DNA of 64,000 bases, from NCBI RefSeq assembly GCF_001637205.1, contig NZ_LVJH01000070.1:1-64000 (forward strand), given 5' to 3'. Source of the DNA: Paenibacillus glacialis (GTDB lineage: Bacteria > Bacillota > Bacilli > Paenibacillales > Paenibacillaceae). The position numbers were made by a program, and so were the translations under genes. Under the pieces are notes generated by a model, which was not told where the DNA came from, did no database searches, and saw only the letters and a program-made list of their open reading frames with translations. Every line of letters starts with the position of its first letter. Position 1 is the stretch's first letter. Below, piece by piece: positions 26,570-36,722 of the stretch.

Positions 26570-27892
26570 CTATGCAGCCAATTTATTAGCTTTAATACTT
26601 TTGCTCAAGCGATCAAGAGTTAGCTTACAAGCCGTGTAGGTCAGACAAGCAAGCTCAAAATCAACCTTAGCCAGTGCTCCACGATGGCGGATATTATTCA
26701 ACTGAAAGTACTCTTTCAGATACGCATTCATACGTTCAACTGCTGTTCTCTTCTTGTACAGCTCGTAATAACTGTCGCTACCACACGAGCTGGAACGGTG
26801 TATTTTCTTGGGTTATCGTCGATCTTTTTCTTGAAGATCTTCTGGCATTGTCCATCGTTAAACAGACATTCTTTACACTCTTTTGGCTGCGTGTATTTTA
26901 GGGTTTTGTATTTCGAATCAAAGCTGTCGTACCGATAAGAATGGCCTTCTTTACAGGTCGGACGAAAGTATTTGTCCACGTCTGCATCCTGGGTTTCATT
27001 GCGACGGTTGTAATCGATGAGTGCTCTCGCGTTCATCATCTCGACTTGCTTGTAAATAGGAACTAAATCATAATAACCAGCATCTGCAAGCACATGAGCA
27101 ACGAGTAGGTTAGGATGCCTTTCGGCCAGTCCTTTAAGCAAGGGAATAGCCATTTCCCCATCATTGATGTTCCCGGAAGAAAGCAATCCTGTAAGAATGT
27201 ATTGGCTTTTGCAGTCGACCAGAAGATGTGCTTTAAAGCCATACCAGAACACGTTTCTGCCTTCGGAGTTCTTCTTCACACCCCATGCAGGGGTTAGTGG
27301 AATTTCCTTCACCAACGCGTCATACCCGTAAGGTAATTGTGCTTCTACCTTCTTCTCGAACAGCGGGCGATTTTCTTCAAGTTCTAGTTGTTCCTTTAAC
27401 CATTGCTCTCGCTCACCCTTGGATTTACGACCACGTTTCTTCTTCGGAAGTTCAGTTGCTAATTGATCCGTATCGTCTTTCTTCTTCTCCGGTCGGCGAT
27501 CTCTAGCTTCAACATGCGTTGCATCCATAGCGATCACTGTTGCATCAATAAACCCCTCTTGAAAAGCCTGTTGAATTAATGTTTCTTGCGATTGTAGAAA
27601 GACTTGAGATTTTTGAAGCTTTTGGATTAATCGTGTATGAAGCTTCACTTGGAATCCGATCGTACCCGGCAAAGCCACAGTCCATGCTGAATTCAATACT
27701 TCTTTTCAAACGTCTTCTTAGATCTTTAATGGTCGGTATCCGTTCCACGATTCGAATGAACAGCGAATGTAGCATAGCTACGTAATTCAGTTGAGTCGGT
27801 GCCCCTAGAAATGCTTTCTTTGATACAACACGTAGGAAGGGATTAATATCTAACGTCTCAAAGAGATATCCATAGGTATCTTTGGGCGACAT
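26570..27892 (-). pseudogene. IS1182-family transposase, frameshifted
   Basis: A DDE transposase read in three frames. The N-terminal fragment (27545-27892, ILIKD/RIPTIKDLRRRL type) is followed by a shift near 27,680. The long middle portion includes VIAMDATHVEARDRRPEKK, LADAGYYDLVPI and a cysteine-rich segment with ECKECLFNDGQC. Another shift near 26,750 separates the C-terminal end (LACLTYTACKLTLDRL), which stops at 26570-26572. No terminal repeats were identified by eye. It is inactive. Confidence 0.75.
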
Positions 27893-28096
27893 TTCTAATA
27901 AATCTGGAGTTCTTCCTTCCTTATCTCATGTGTGTAGTAGTGGTACTAAACACTTCGAGATTTGGGAGGTACTCCTTTTTCTATGCTCTAAAAACTCAAG
28001 TCCAGTAAGGCTTTGAAATTATGAAATTGATTCAGATATAAATTTATTTCAGCTTGATAGTAAGAGAATAATCCAACTGCGAATTTTTAATGGTAT

Positions 28097-28933
28097 TTAA
28101 GGTAATCGAATCTCAAATTCTCTTAAAGATCCTAGATTTCCTTGGTAATTTAATTTTCCTTGTTGAATCAACTGATACACTCGGAAAGCTAAATACATAT
28201 CACCTATACATTGGTCACTTTTCCCCATTACCTCCCCAACTACACGGGAAGGTTTTTGATATTCATTTGATGTGCTTTCTAAGATAGATGTATCATAATA
28301 ATCTTCAGATACAGCTACTACTTTTCCAGCTAATAATATTCTTAATATGTCTTTCGTCTGGGACCATTCTTCCCAATCATTTATTAAACCTTCAATTTTT
28401 GTGTGGGATACACTTTTTTTCATTTGAAGAGCATCTAGAATCCGTTCTGATGGCATTTCACCTAAACTTCTTATCACATATGGAATTTCTTTGTTCTGTA
28501 AGTCACGCACTTTGTATTCTATATGACGGCTGTATTCTGTAACATCTACCTCTTCAAACTGAATATTTTTATTCCGAAGTAAAAATGCTACAAATCTCAA
28601 ACCGATTTCATCGGATGTGTTACCACCATGCCATAAGATTACTTTACTATCATTTGGAACTTTTGATGCGATTTGTGAATCACTTTTATGGATTGTTTCA
28701 ATCCAATCTAAGTAATCTGTATCTGAAGCTGGACCTGTTTTTATTAACAATTTTTTCAGCCATTGTTTTCTTTTTTGCATTTCTTCATTAGATTCTAATT
28801 TATAAATTGGGCCTATTGAAAAGTCCTCATTAATACAAATGATTTGTTCGTTTTGGTGTTCATTACTTTTTTGAAAAATATTTTTTAAACTCCCATATGC
28901 AGAATCACCAAAGCTAATGTGTACAACATCCAT
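28097..28933 (-). CDS. DUF1835/DUF3658-type protein
   Basis: 278 residues beginning MDVVHISFGDSAYGSL with a later KVILWHGGNTSDEIGLRF and the DUF3658-like C-terminal half. These proteins are widespread in Bacillales with no established function. ATG 28933 is chosen over the longer frame (29083) because AAGGAG lies 10 bases upstream and homology starts there. It stands alone between mobile-element debris and the secreted serine hydrolase. Confidence 0.75.
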   Translation of the reverse strand: MDVVHISFGDSAYGSLKNIFQKSNEHQNEQIICINEDFSIGPIYKLESNEEMQKRKQWLKKLLIKTGPASDTDYLDWIETIHKSDSQIASKVPNDSKVILWHGGNTSDEIGLRFVAFLLRNKNIQFEEVDVTEYSRHIEYKVRDLQNKEIPYVIRSLGEMPSERILDALQMKKSVSHTKIEGLINDWEEWSQTKDILRILLAGKVVAVSEDYYDTSILESTSNEYQKPSRVVGEVMGKSDQCIGDMYLAFRVYQLIQQGKLNYQGNLGSLREFEIRLP

Positions 28934-29203
28934 ATTTGACCATCTCCTTATTGACTTAACACAACTATTTTTTTGCATGGAAAGAGTAAATATGTTAAGT
29001 GCTTCTGTTACCAACTTTATTATATACAATATTGTGTTGCTAGAGTGGAATAAGAAATAAAGAGGGTACGATGAAGCAAACAATGGATATTAAGAACGCT
29101 CTTGAGGAAATCGAAATAGATATAAATAAACCAATGCAAGGGTGCTTTCATTGTTTGTTCGATCTTTGATTAATCATCTTGATGTTACTCTTTATGGCCG
29201 CAC

Positions 29204-29251
29204 AAAAAAAGTGCTGTCCCATAAGATCAGTAATGACCTTAGAGACAGCCT
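29204..29251 (-). terminator. Rho-independent terminator of the serine hydrolase gene
   Basis: On the minus strand GCTGTC...GACAGC arms (29244-29249 with 29213-29218) with extra internal pairing are followed by seven T. It lies 18 bases after the stop of the serine hydrolase gene. Confidence 0.8.
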
Positions 29252-29268
29252 CTTAGACAAGCCCGTAT

Positions 29269-31377
29269 TTATTTTTTTAATGAAATTTCAAATTTGGAGC
29301 CAACTTCTCCTGCAAATATGATGCTACCGTTCTCCGGTAATACGATCTCGTTCTTACCACTGACTACGGTGTGGTTGATGCAAATACCTGCCTGATCATA
29401 AACAGCAAAGGAACCTTTTGAAGGCATTTTAACCGTCATGACCTTGCCTTGGGCAGCCGCTGGCACGGAGTACCAGTTGGCATAGCCGTCCGCTTGGATC
29501 GTTGTCGAAGACCCTTTACCCGTATAGAGCGGTTTGACAAGCTCCTCACTCGCGTATACATTACCTGCGGCTGTAAAATATTCGATCCCGTTCTTCGTAA
29601 AGAAATTGATTTCCATCGTGTCACGGCCATCCATACCAGGGATTTGCAGCCCATTGACTGCTTTGTCTGCTGCAATAATCTTATTATTCGAGACATACCC
29701 AGGAACCTCTTTCAAGCTATGAAAAGGAATGATAGCTGAAGCATTGAGATAGACCGTTGATGTATACTTCTCACTCAAGAGGTAATATTTTTTACCTTCG
29801 CGCTTTTCCCATGCGGCGGAAATATCCTGAGGTAATTCACTCATTTTAAGCTTCTCTGCATTATATTCTGAGAAAGCCAACTGTCCGAGCCCTGGCACGG
29901 ATATGTATGAGCGAGACCACAAATAGGTGCGCCCATTCTTCTCCTCAACAAATTTTAACTTTTCCGTTCCTTTATCGTTTACAAAAGTCCCATCAGCCGT
30001 ATAGGTGTATGGTTTAGCAGGGCTATTTGGAGCTGTGAGCGTGGATACAAACATTTGTCCGGTAGTGTTCATTTCTACCTTCATTACCGAATTATTACCG
30101 CCATAAACACCTGCATACTGGGATATTTCCTTCGGTATATCTGCCTTTACAGGCACACCAAATGATTTTTCCGGCTTCCGTACTTGAATGATATCCTTTT
30201 CCTCAAGAGCGCTGAGCAACAGTTCACTCGCAATGAATTGATCGGTTGCGCTTGAACCCCCTGATGAGGTAACGGCTGCAGCCATGTTGTATTCCGGGAG
30301 CACAACTAATGATGAATGATACGATGTGGTATCTCCACCTTTCGTAACGGCCTTGATGCCGTATTCGTTAAATGGGAACAAGTTCACACTATCCCACCCT
30401 AATCCGTAAGAGATAGACGTATCGCTATCCGCTGACCACATGCCTCTTTTATATTCTTCTTGTGCCATGGCTTTTACCGACTTACTAGAAAGAATGCCAT
30501 CGACCTGTCCCGTGAAGATTTGCGATAATTTGGCGAGATCTTCCGCTGTGGAGTAAATGCCTCCCGTAGCAATGATGTTATAGTTTTCTTTTGGGAGTTG
30601 TCCATTATACATCGGCGAATAGATTCCGGCCATTTTCGCTGGATCCAGCTGATCCTGCGGGGTTTTGGTATGGGTCATGTCCAGTGGCTCAGTAATATAT
30701 TTGTGTATAAATGCAGTGAATCCCATGCCACTCACACGCTCGACCAGAATCTCAGCTAACGTAAACCCATCATTACAATAGACCGAGAACGCACCGGGAT
30801 CTGCCTTTAGACTTTGCGTCGCTAATTGCTCTAAAAAAGTGTCATGTGAAAAAGTATCATGATCCCTGTACAATGTTGCATTTCTCCCCGAGGTACCGAG
30901 AAGACCGGAGGAATGATTCAGCAGCATACGTGGTGTAATCTGTTTGTATCGGTCGTCTTTCATCTTAAAATCAGGTATATACTTCACAACGGGCAAATCC
31001 AAATCTACCTTGCCATCATCTACAAGCTTCATAACAGCCGTTGTGAGTATCATTTTGCTGGTTGAACCTATCCCATAGATCGTATTTGAAGTAAGAGGGA
31101 CTTTATCCTTTAGATCGTTTTTTCCAGCCTGTCCGGATATCACAATCTCACCATCATCAATGAGCGCATATTGCAGACTTGTCGTGCCGTACTTTTCGGT
31201 GAGTAACTTGGCTTTCTCAGCAACTATTTTTTTCGTCGCATCAAAAGTAAGATCAATGCTGTTACTCGTGGCGGGTGCGGCCATTGCAGAGATTGGCGCC
31301 AACATAGTTAACACAAGGGTTAACGCGGCGATTGAAGTTCGTTTTCTAGCTATTTTCTTGCCCACTCTTATTGCCAT
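29269..31377 (-). CDS. Secreted beta-lactamase-family serine hydrolase
   Basis: 702 residues. A signal peptide is clear: positive [13 protein letters not shown], hydrophobic core and an AMA-A cleavage site near residue 33. The catalytic domain (about 40-390) has SxxK as STSK in [12 protein letters not shown] and YxN as YCN. The last ~300 residues form beta-rich domains also found in Bacillus PBP4*-like esterases. An extracellular peptidase or esterase role is likely. The start is supported by AGGAGAAG. The upstream region carries the shared TTCATA box, so it probably belongs to the same regulon as the alpha/beta hydrolases that follow. Confidence 0.85.
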   Translation of the reverse strand: MAIRVGKKIARKRTSIAALTLVLTMLAPISAMAAPATSNSIDLTFDATKKIVAEKAKLLTEKYGTTSLQYALIDDGEIVISGQAGKNDLKDKVPLTSNTIYGIGSTSKMILTTAVMKLVDDGKVDLDLPVVKYIPDFKMKDDRYKQITPRMLLNHSSGLLGTSGRNATLYRDHDTFSHDTFLEQLATQSLKADPGAFSVYCNDGFTLAEILVERVSGMGFTAFIHKYITEPLDMTHTKTPQDQLDPAKMAGIYSPMYNGQLPKENYNIIATGGIYSTAEDLAKLSQIFTGQVDGILSSKSVKAMAQEEYKRGMWSADSDTSISYGLGWDSVNLFPFNEYGIKAVTKGGDTTSYHSSLVVLPEYNMAAAVTSSGGSSATDQFIASELLLSALEEKDIIQVRKPEKSFGVPVKADIPKEISQYAGVYGGNNSVMKVEMNTTGQMFVSTLTAPNSPAKPYTYTADGTFVNDKGTEKLKFVEEKNGRTYLWSRSYISVPGLGQLAFSEYNAEKLKMSELPQDISAAWEKREGKKYYLLSEKYTSTVYLNASAIIPFHSLKEVPGYVSNNKIIAADKAVNGLQIPGMDGRDTMEINFFTKNGIEYFTAAGNVYASEELVKPLYTGKGSSTTIQADGYANWYSVPAAAQGKVMTVKMPSKGSFAVYDQAGICINHTVVSGKNEIVLPENGSIIFAGEVGSKFEISLKK

Positions 31378-31447
31378 TCGTATCTTCTCCTGTCCTGATC
31401 TATTTATTAGCTACGTTTAACTAGCCAATACAGATAGCTTATACGAC

Positions 31448-31490
31448 GAAGATGTACTCCCAATGACGACAATATGAATGGAGTATGAAC
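31448..31490 (-). promoter_or_regulatory. Shared TTCATA-repeat box, copy 1
   Basis: On the minus strand two TTCATA half-sites spaced 11 bases start-to-start (TTCATACTCCA then TTCATATTGTC) precede GTCATT...AGTACATCTTC. TATAAG follows about 18 bases after GTCATT as a -10 candidate. The same arrangement precedes four other genes in this block. Repeats at 11-base spacing are typical of OmpR-family regulator boxes. Confidence 0.7.
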
Positions 31491-31546
31491 AGGCAAAAAA
31501 ATGCTATCCAACGACGAATTCACTCTACGCAGTCGGACATGATCGG

Positions 31547-33001
31547 TTAGAGGTCTTCCGGATCTATAAATTTCACCTCTGGATACATCTCGTTCGGACC
31601 CTGAATCAGATTTCCACCCGTTCCTTTCAGTTGCTTGTTAAAGAAATCGAGTACATATTGATTTACGATGCTTGATCCTCTTTTACCATTTATATCTCCT
31701 GTTATCCCAGTCAGTTTAATCAACTCAGAATAGAATTGAAGGTCCGTGAAATTGAAGTGTTGGGTTCCTTCTATATAAATCATACTTCCCCCCTGATTGA
31801 TAACATTTTTCATAATGTGCAGCTCATCTGAAAGAGATTTAGTTACTTCGTCATCCGAATTTCTATCATTATCAAAATTGGCTAACCAGTCTTTAAAATT
31901 TCCCGATCTGATGAACATAAACGGCTTGTTTATAACATCTCTATTTTCCACTTCATATAATGATCCATCCATATTAACCCCGGCCTTGATTCGATGATCC
32001 AAATAAGTTGCATTAAACGCAGTTGCACCCCCAAAAGAATGCCCCATCACGCCTATGTTATTTAAATCGATTTTCCCTTTAAATTGACTTTCGATTGCAC
32101 CTGAATTCAGCTTTTCGATTTGATCGATTACAAACTCCACGTCTTTCGTCCATATATTCCCTGTTTTTGTACGATCATCTAGTGTAGTCGTATTTTTTTT
32201 ATAATCCGTTACACGTCCATCCGGAAAAAGGGTAGCAAAGGTGCTATACGTATGATCGATGGTGACCACGATAAACCCATGACTGGCCAGATTCTCTGCC
32301 TGTGATGCATGTAGAACTCTACTGGTTCCCATGCCATGAGATAGCAGTACCAAGGGATAAGGACTTGTAGAAGGCAATATTTCTACATTTTCATAAGAGT
32401 TGGTTCTATTATACTTCCAGTAATCGAGCACAAAGTCAGGCAGCTTTAAAGAAGCAGAGAAGCTCTGAATATACTTTTTGAACATTTCTTTATCATTTGG
32501 AAAAAGAGTTTCACGCTTGTTGTTATTCCTGTTTTCAGTAGGGTACCAGACTTGAGCCATTAGCTCCCTCTTATCGCTTTGATCTTCAGTTAAGACTTCA
32601 TCTCTGTTTTGATCCGTAAAATGAAATGTTTGAGTACCCACTTTCTCTGGGCCATCAAGCTTCGGCAAATCAAAAACAGGTAAGTATACAGACAAGCTGG
32701 TAGATACAACAAGTAGAATGACGATTAGGGAAGATAAACTATATTTCAACAGCTTCCCTATTTTTAAATTCACCATCTTTTTGGAATGCCTGAATAGAAC
32801 GATGAGTATGAATAAAGCCGTCATGATATATACCAGAAGCAACTGCCATCTGTATCCCTCAACCAACAATTGAACTACAAATATAACGCCACTTCCTATA
32901 CATAAAACCACTCCCGTTTTCTTTGCGCTTCTTTTAATAAACAATAAATCTACTAGTAAAGCGAAACAGGATAGAACTAAAAGTATTTCAAATAATCTCA
33001 T
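31547..33001 (-). CDS. Membrane-anchored alpha/beta hydrolase, PAF-acetylhydrolase-like
   Basis: 484 residues. The first ~110 residues hold about four hydrophobic segments. The catalytic domain has an oxyanion-region strand PLVLLSHGMGTSR, the nucleophile elbow GHSFGGA and a late His in EGTQHFNF, in the platelet-activating-factor acetylhydrolase / dienelactone hydrolase style. It probably acts at the outer membrane face on a lipid or ester substrate. It has no copy of the TTCATA box directly upstream and is separated from the next hydrolase by a hairpin, so read-through or its own promoter is needed. Confidence 0.75.
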   Translation of the reverse strand: MRLFEILLVLSCFALLVDLLFIKRSAKKTGVVLCIGSGVIFVVQLLVEGYRWQLLLVYIMTALFILIVLFRHSKKMVNLKIGKLLKYSLSSLIVILLVVSTSLSVYLPVFDLPKLDGPEKVGTQTFHFTDQNRDEVLTEDQSDKRELMAQVWYPTENRNNNKRETLFPNDKEMFKKYIQSFSASLKLPDFVLDYWKYNRTNSYENVEILPSTSPYPLVLLSHGMGTSRVLHASQAENLASHGFIVVTIDHTYSTFATLFPDGRVTDYKKNTTTLDDRTKTGNIWTKDVEFVIDQIEKLNSGAIESQFKGKIDLNNIGVMGHSFGGATAFNATYLDHRIKAGVNMDGSLYEVENRDVINKPFMFIRSGNFKDWLANFDNDRNSDDEVTKSLSDELHIMKNVINQGGSMIYIEGTQHFNFTDLQFYSELIKLTGITGDINGKRGSSIVNQYVLDFFNKQLKGTGGNLIQGPNEMYPEVKFIDPEDL

Positions 33002-33057
33002 TTGAATTCCTCTCTTTCATCAATAGACCCAGACACAGGCCGAATTGGATAAACTGT

Positions 33058-33085
33058 GGAAAACCGTCCTTTGGGATGGTTTTCC
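33058..33085. terminator. Hairpin terminator downstream of alpha/beta hydrolase 1
   Basis: Palindrome GGAAAACC(A/G)TCC ... GGACGGTTTTCC with T-rich flanks on both strands, 12 bases after the stop of the gene at 33097. It could act in either direction. Confidence 0.65.
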
Positions 33086-33096
33086 ATTCGTTCTAC

Positions 33097-34068
33097 TTAT
33101 TTTGCTTCATTCATAAATGTTCTCACATTTTCAGCGATTTCTTTGAATTTGGTATGGTGCAAATAATGGGATCCATCCATGATTATTACTTTTCCATGTA
33201 CCGAGTCTTTGATCTGCCCTTCATGGAGAGGTATCCATCCTGCTACACCTTGATTATCCGCTTGTACAAAGAGTAGCAGCGGAAGGTCTTTAGGGAAGGT
33301 TAAACCTTGAGCCTCTTTAAAATTGGAAGAAATATGGTCCATCTCATTCAACATCGTGGAACTATTCGAGTTTTTATTCGACAGCATTTTCATCTGCTCT
33401 ACGGTGCGATCATCAAATGCGAGTCCAGCATAAGGGTCACCACCAAATTTGACCGCTAATCTTTGGAGACCTGATTGTTTAAGAAATGCAAACATTTTTA
33501 ATGGGAATTTAACATCCATACCCGGTTGTGTTGGAACGCTGCTATCGATTCCGACAAATGCAGTCACCTCGTTAGGATACTTGTTCACATAATTAATACC
33601 GTAAATGCCCGTAATGGAGTGGCCCATGAGCATGTAGCGGTTAATGTTAAGCTGCTGTAGCGCTTCATGAACTTCACTTACGATATTCTCTGTGGTTCGT
33701 TCTTTTTCAGTTCCATCACTTAATCCATAACCGAAAGGATCTACTGCAACAACTTTGTAATATGGAGATAGTTCATCGATGAGCAGCTTAAAATCAAGCG
33801 TTGGTGCAGCTGTTCCATAACCAGGCAGAAGCACGATCGTCTCCTCGCCTTCGCCTTGAATTAACACATTCATATTTTTCCCGTCTACAGACACGTGCTG
33901 ACCGTAGGGCTCTATTTTTCCTTGCTCCGATTTCGTGGCGGATACATTCACGATAAATACAATGGCTAGAAAAAGCACGATGACAATGGCTATTGCTCCT
34001 AATGTTTTGAATAAAATACGCAGTGGCTTACGCATCCTTTTTTTCGATACCTCTTCTTTTGGTTTCAT
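33097..34068 (-). CDS. Membrane-anchored alpha/beta hydrolase, paralogue 1
   Basis: 323 residues. An N-terminal basic stretch plus one membrane segment (residues ~18-40) anchors the protein with the catalytic domain outside. It contains VLLPGYGTAAP (oxyanion), nucleophile elbow MGHSITGIYG, acidic-residue strand VDPFGYGLSD and catalytic His in GSHYLHH. Codon 3 of the longer frame (ATG 34068) is the best start, 9 bases after AGGAG. It is the first of four tandem relatives, each with its own box and terminator, so this is a duplicated single-gene unit. Substrate unknown; distant to haloperoxidase/proline-iminopeptidase types. Confidence 0.85.
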   Translation of the reverse strand: MKPKEEVSKKRMRKPLRILFKTLGAIAIVIVLFLAIVFIVNVSATKSEQGKIEPYGQHVSVDGKNMNVLIQGEGEETIVLLPGYGTAAPTLDFKLLIDELSPYYKVVAVDPFGYGLSDGTEKERTTENIVSEVHEALQQLNINRYMLMGHSITGIYGINYVNKYPNEVTAFVGIDSSVPTQPGMDVKFPLKMFAFLKQSGLQRLAVKFGGDPYAGLAFDDRTVEQMKMLSNKNSNSSTMLNEMDHISSNFKEAQGLTFPKDLPLLLFVQADNQGVAGWIPLHEGQIKDSVHGKVIIMDGSHYLHHTKFKEIAENVRTFMNEAK

Positions 34069-34143
34069 GTTCATCTTCTCCTGTCCCTCATCTCTATATT
34101 GGGGTGATTTGAATAAAAAACCGTTAGAAGAAGCTTATACGAT

Positions 34144-34185
34144 GAAGATGTACTCTCAATGACGCCAATATGAACGGAATATGAA
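34144..34185 (-). promoter_or_regulatory. Shared TTCATA-repeat box, copy 2
   Basis: Minus strand TTCATATTCCG then TTCATATTGGC, followed by GTCATT and AGTACATCTTC, with TATAAG downstream. It lies about 75 bases upstream of the ATG of alpha/beta hydrolase paralogue 1. Confidence 0.7.
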
Positions 34186-34235
34186 CACAGCTTGCACATG
34201 ATTCCCTAACTTGGAGGTTACCATATTCAAACCGT

Positions 34236-34258
34236 GAAAAACCGTCCATTAGGACGGC
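34236..34258 (-). terminator. Terminator of alpha/beta hydrolase 2
   Basis: On the minus strand CCGTCC-TAAT-GGACGG followed by TTTTTC, about 55 bases after the stop codon of the gene at 34313. Confidence 0.75.
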
Positions 34259-34312
34259 TATCTATCACTTATCCATATGATTAAAGTCGTAGAGAGACCT
34301 TCTATAGTGCAC

Positions 34313-35293
34313 TTAATTTATTTCTTTCATAAATTTTCTCAAGTTCTCTACGATTTCTTTGGCTTTGGTACGATGGATGTAATGATCTGCCTCGAACAGC
34401 ATCACTTTTCCATGTACAGAATTTTTTACTTGTGCTTCATGTTCAGGTACCCATCGGTCCGTTACGGGATGATTCGCTTGGATAAAGAAAATAATAGGAA
34501 GATTTTTGGGGAATGATATGCTTTCAGCTGCTTTAAAATTAGAATACATATGTTCAACTTCATTTATGATGTTCGAATTAAACATGTTTTTGTGCATAAG
34601 AATTCTCATTTGTTCTTTCGTTCCATCATCATAGGGTAGTGCAGCTAATGGGTCCGTACCCAATTTCATGGCCAATCTGGAGAGACCTAATTTTTTGAGC
34701 CATTTAACCATTTCGAGTTGGGAAGATTCAATCTTCTCCGTTAGCGTTGGAACACTGCTATCGAGCCCGACAAATGCAATAACCTCGTTTTTGTATTTAT
34801 TCACATAATCGAGTCCGTAAACGCCTGAAATGGAGTGTCCCATGAGAATATAACGCTCAATGTTAAGACTTTGTAAGGCATCATGAATTTCACGGACAAT
34901 ATTCTCTGTGGTCCGTTCCTTTTCGGTTACATCACTTAATCCATATCCAAAAGGCTCAACAACGACGACTTTGTAGAAAGGTGATAGCTCTTCGATTAGC
35001 GGCTTAAAATCCAGTGCGGGTGCCGCTGTTGCAAGACCAGGTAGGAGTACGACGGTTTCTTCGCCTGTTCCTTGGATTAGAACATTCATATTCTTCCCGT
35101 CTACAGCTACGTGCTGGCCGTAGGGCTCTAATCTTTTTGACTCCAATTGATTACATAAAATATTAACGATATAAACAATGCCTAGAAAGAGCACGATCGC
35201 TATCAATATGGCTCCGATGACTTTAAGAATCATGTTTCGCACTTTATTGGTTCTCGTTTTATTCCTCGTTTTTAATTCCGCTTGGTGTATCAT
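34313..35293 (-). CDS. Membrane-anchored alpha/beta hydrolase, paralogue 2
   Basis: 326 residues, same plan as paralogue 1: one N-terminal membrane segment, VLLPGLATAAP, nucleophile elbow MGHSISGVYG and His in ADHYIHRT. It is clearly a duplicate, roughly 60% alike by eye, with lineage-specific changes in the lid region (residues 190-240). Start ATG 35293 is codon 3 of the longer frame, 9 bases from AGGAG, matching the other copies. Confidence 0.85.
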   Translation of the reverse strand: MIHQAELKTRNKTRTNKVRNMILKVIGAILIAIVLFLGIVYIVNILCNQLESKRLEPYGQHVAVDGKNMNVLIQGTGEETVVLLPGLATAAPALDFKPLIEELSPFYKVVVVEPFGYGLSDVTEKERTTENIVREIHDALQSLNIERYILMGHSISGVYGLDYVNKYKNEVIAFVGLDSSVPTLTEKIESSQLEMVKWLKKLGLSRLAMKLGTDPLAALPYDDGTKEQMRILMHKNMFNSNIINEVEHMYSNFKAAESISFPKNLPIIFFIQANHPVTDRWVPEHEAQVKNSVHGKVMLFEADHYIHRTKAKEIVENLRKFMKEIN

Positions 35294-35368
35294 TCGCATC
35301 TTCTCCTGTTCTTACATCTATTTATTGGGCTAGCCTACAAGAGGCCTACCTATGAAAGTGTAATGAAT

Positions 35369-35411
35369 GAAGATGTACTCCTCGTGACAACAATATGAAC
35401 CGAGTATGAAC
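35369..35411 (-). promoter_or_regulatory. Shared TTCATA-repeat box, copy 3
   Basis: Minus strand TTCATACTCGG then TTCATATTGTT, followed by GTCACG and AGTACATCTTC. The -10 region differs (ATTACACT). Confidence 0.65.
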
Positions 35412-35443
35412 AAGAAAAAAGGCCGCGACATCCTATGCACAGC

Positions 35444-35470
35444 GAAAAACCGCCCTAAAGGACGGTTTTC
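35444..35470 (-). terminator. Terminator of alpha/beta hydrolase 3
   Basis: Minus strand GAAAACCGTCC-TTTA-GGGCGGTTTTTC hairpin with T tail, 10 bases after the stop codon of the gene at 35481. Confidence 0.75.
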
Positions 35471-35480
35471 AGTATCACAC

Positions 35481-36467
35481 TTACTTTGCTTCTTTCATAA
35501 ATGCTCTCACGTTTTCAGCGATTGCTTTGAATTGGGTATGGTGTAAATAATGGGATCCATCCATGGTGATTACTTTTCCATGTACCGAATCTTTGATCTG
35601 CCCTTCATGAAGCGGAATCCATCCTGCTACACCTTGATTATCCGATTGTACAAAGAGTAGAAGTGGAAGGTCTTTAGGGAATGTTAAGCCTTGAGCCCCT
35701 TTGAAATTAGAGGAGATATGATCCATTTCATTCAAGGTTGTGTCATTATTCATGTTTTTATTCGAAATCATTTTCATTTGTTCTACGGTTTTTGCATCAA
35801 ATGCCAGTCCTGTATACGGGTCAGCACCTAGTTTCATCATCATTCTTAAAAGACCTGATTTTTTGAGAAGTTCTAATTTTTTTAATGGGAATTTGACATC
35901 CATACCCGGTTGTGTTGGAACACTGCTGTCGATTCCGATAAATGCAGTCACCTCGTTTGGATATTTGTTCACATAATCAATTCCGTAAATACCTGTAATG
36001 GAGTGGCCCATGAACATGTATCGGTTAATATTAAGCTGCTGTAGCGCTTCATGAACTTCACTTACGATATTCTCTGTGGTTCGCTCTTTTTCAGTTCCAT
36101 CACTTAATCCGTAACCGAAAGGCTCAACCGCGACAACTTTATAGAATGGAGATAATTGATCGATGAGCAGCTTAAAATCAAGCGCTGGTGTAGCCGTTCC
36201 AAAACCAGGCAGGAGCACGATCGTTTCCTCGCCTTCGCCTTGAATTAACACATTCATATTTTTCCCGTCTACAGATACGTGCTGGCCGTAAGGCTCTATT
36301 CGTTTCGCCTCCGAATTATTGCTGATCACATTCATGATATAAACAATACCTAGAAAAAGAACAATGGCGATAACAATTGCTCCTATAATTTTAAGTAAAA
36401 TGTTTCGCACTTTCTTTATCTTCGATCCGTTCCTCGTTTTCTTTTCCTCTGGTTGTGTCACTGTCAT
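35481..36467 (-). CDS. Membrane-anchored alpha/beta hydrolase, paralogue 3
   Basis: 328 residues, closest to paralogue 1: a membrane segment near residues 22-45, VLLPGFGTATP, nucleophile elbow MGHSITGIYG and GSHYLHHT. The near-identical stretch covering the active site shows recent duplication or gene conversion between paralogues 1 and 3. ATG 36467 and GTG two codons on are both possible starts; alignment with the sister copies favours the second. Confidence 0.85.
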   Translation of the reverse strand: MTVTQPEEKKTRNGSKIKKVRNILLKIIGAIVIAIVLFLGIVYIMNVISNNSEAKRIEPYGQHVSVDGKNMNVLIQGEGEETIVLLPGFGTATPALDFKLLIDQLSPFYKVVAVEPFGYGLSDGTEKERTTENIVSEVHEALQQLNINRYMFMGHSITGIYGIDYVNKYPNEVTAFIGIDSSVPTQPGMDVKFPLKKLELLKKSGLLRMMMKLGADPYTGLAFDAKTVEQMKMISNKNMNNDTTLNEMDHISSNFKGAQGLTFPKDLPLLLFVQSDNQGVAGWIPLHEGQIKDSVHGKVITMDGSHYLHHTQFKAIAENVRAFMKEAK

Positions 36468-36530
36468 CTTCTCCTATCTTGAACTGTTTGTTGGGCTTCC
36501 TTCATTGCCGCTTATGAAATCTTAACCAAT

Positions 36531-36573
36531 GAAGATGTACTCCCCGTGACGTCAATATGAACGGAGTATGAAC
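36531..36573 (-). promoter_or_regulatory. Shared TTCATA-repeat box, copy 4
   Basis: Minus strand TTCATACTCCG then TTCATATTGAC, followed by GTCACG and AGTACATCTTC. GTTAAGATT is the -10 candidate. Confidence 0.65.
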
Positions 36574-36577
36574 AAGC

Positions 36578-36633
36578 AAAAAAAATGCTACAGCGTCACA
36601 TGCAAAGAAGCTTGCACATGATGCCGTAGCATG
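36578..36633 (-). terminator. Terminator of alpha/beta hydrolase pseudogene
   Basis: Minus strand ATGCTACGGC ... GCTGTAGCAT stem with inner pairing, followed by eight T. Confidence 0.75.
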
Positions 36634-36722
36634 GATAATACGAGGACCGTGTTTAGATAATGCGAATGAGAGCATGTTGTTACATCAAATAGTTACAAAC
36701 AAACTTTCATATTTTAAAACAT

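Noticed and set aside
29071-29169. 32-codon plus-strand frame
   Set aside because: Weak start context and no homology seen; probably noise between genes.
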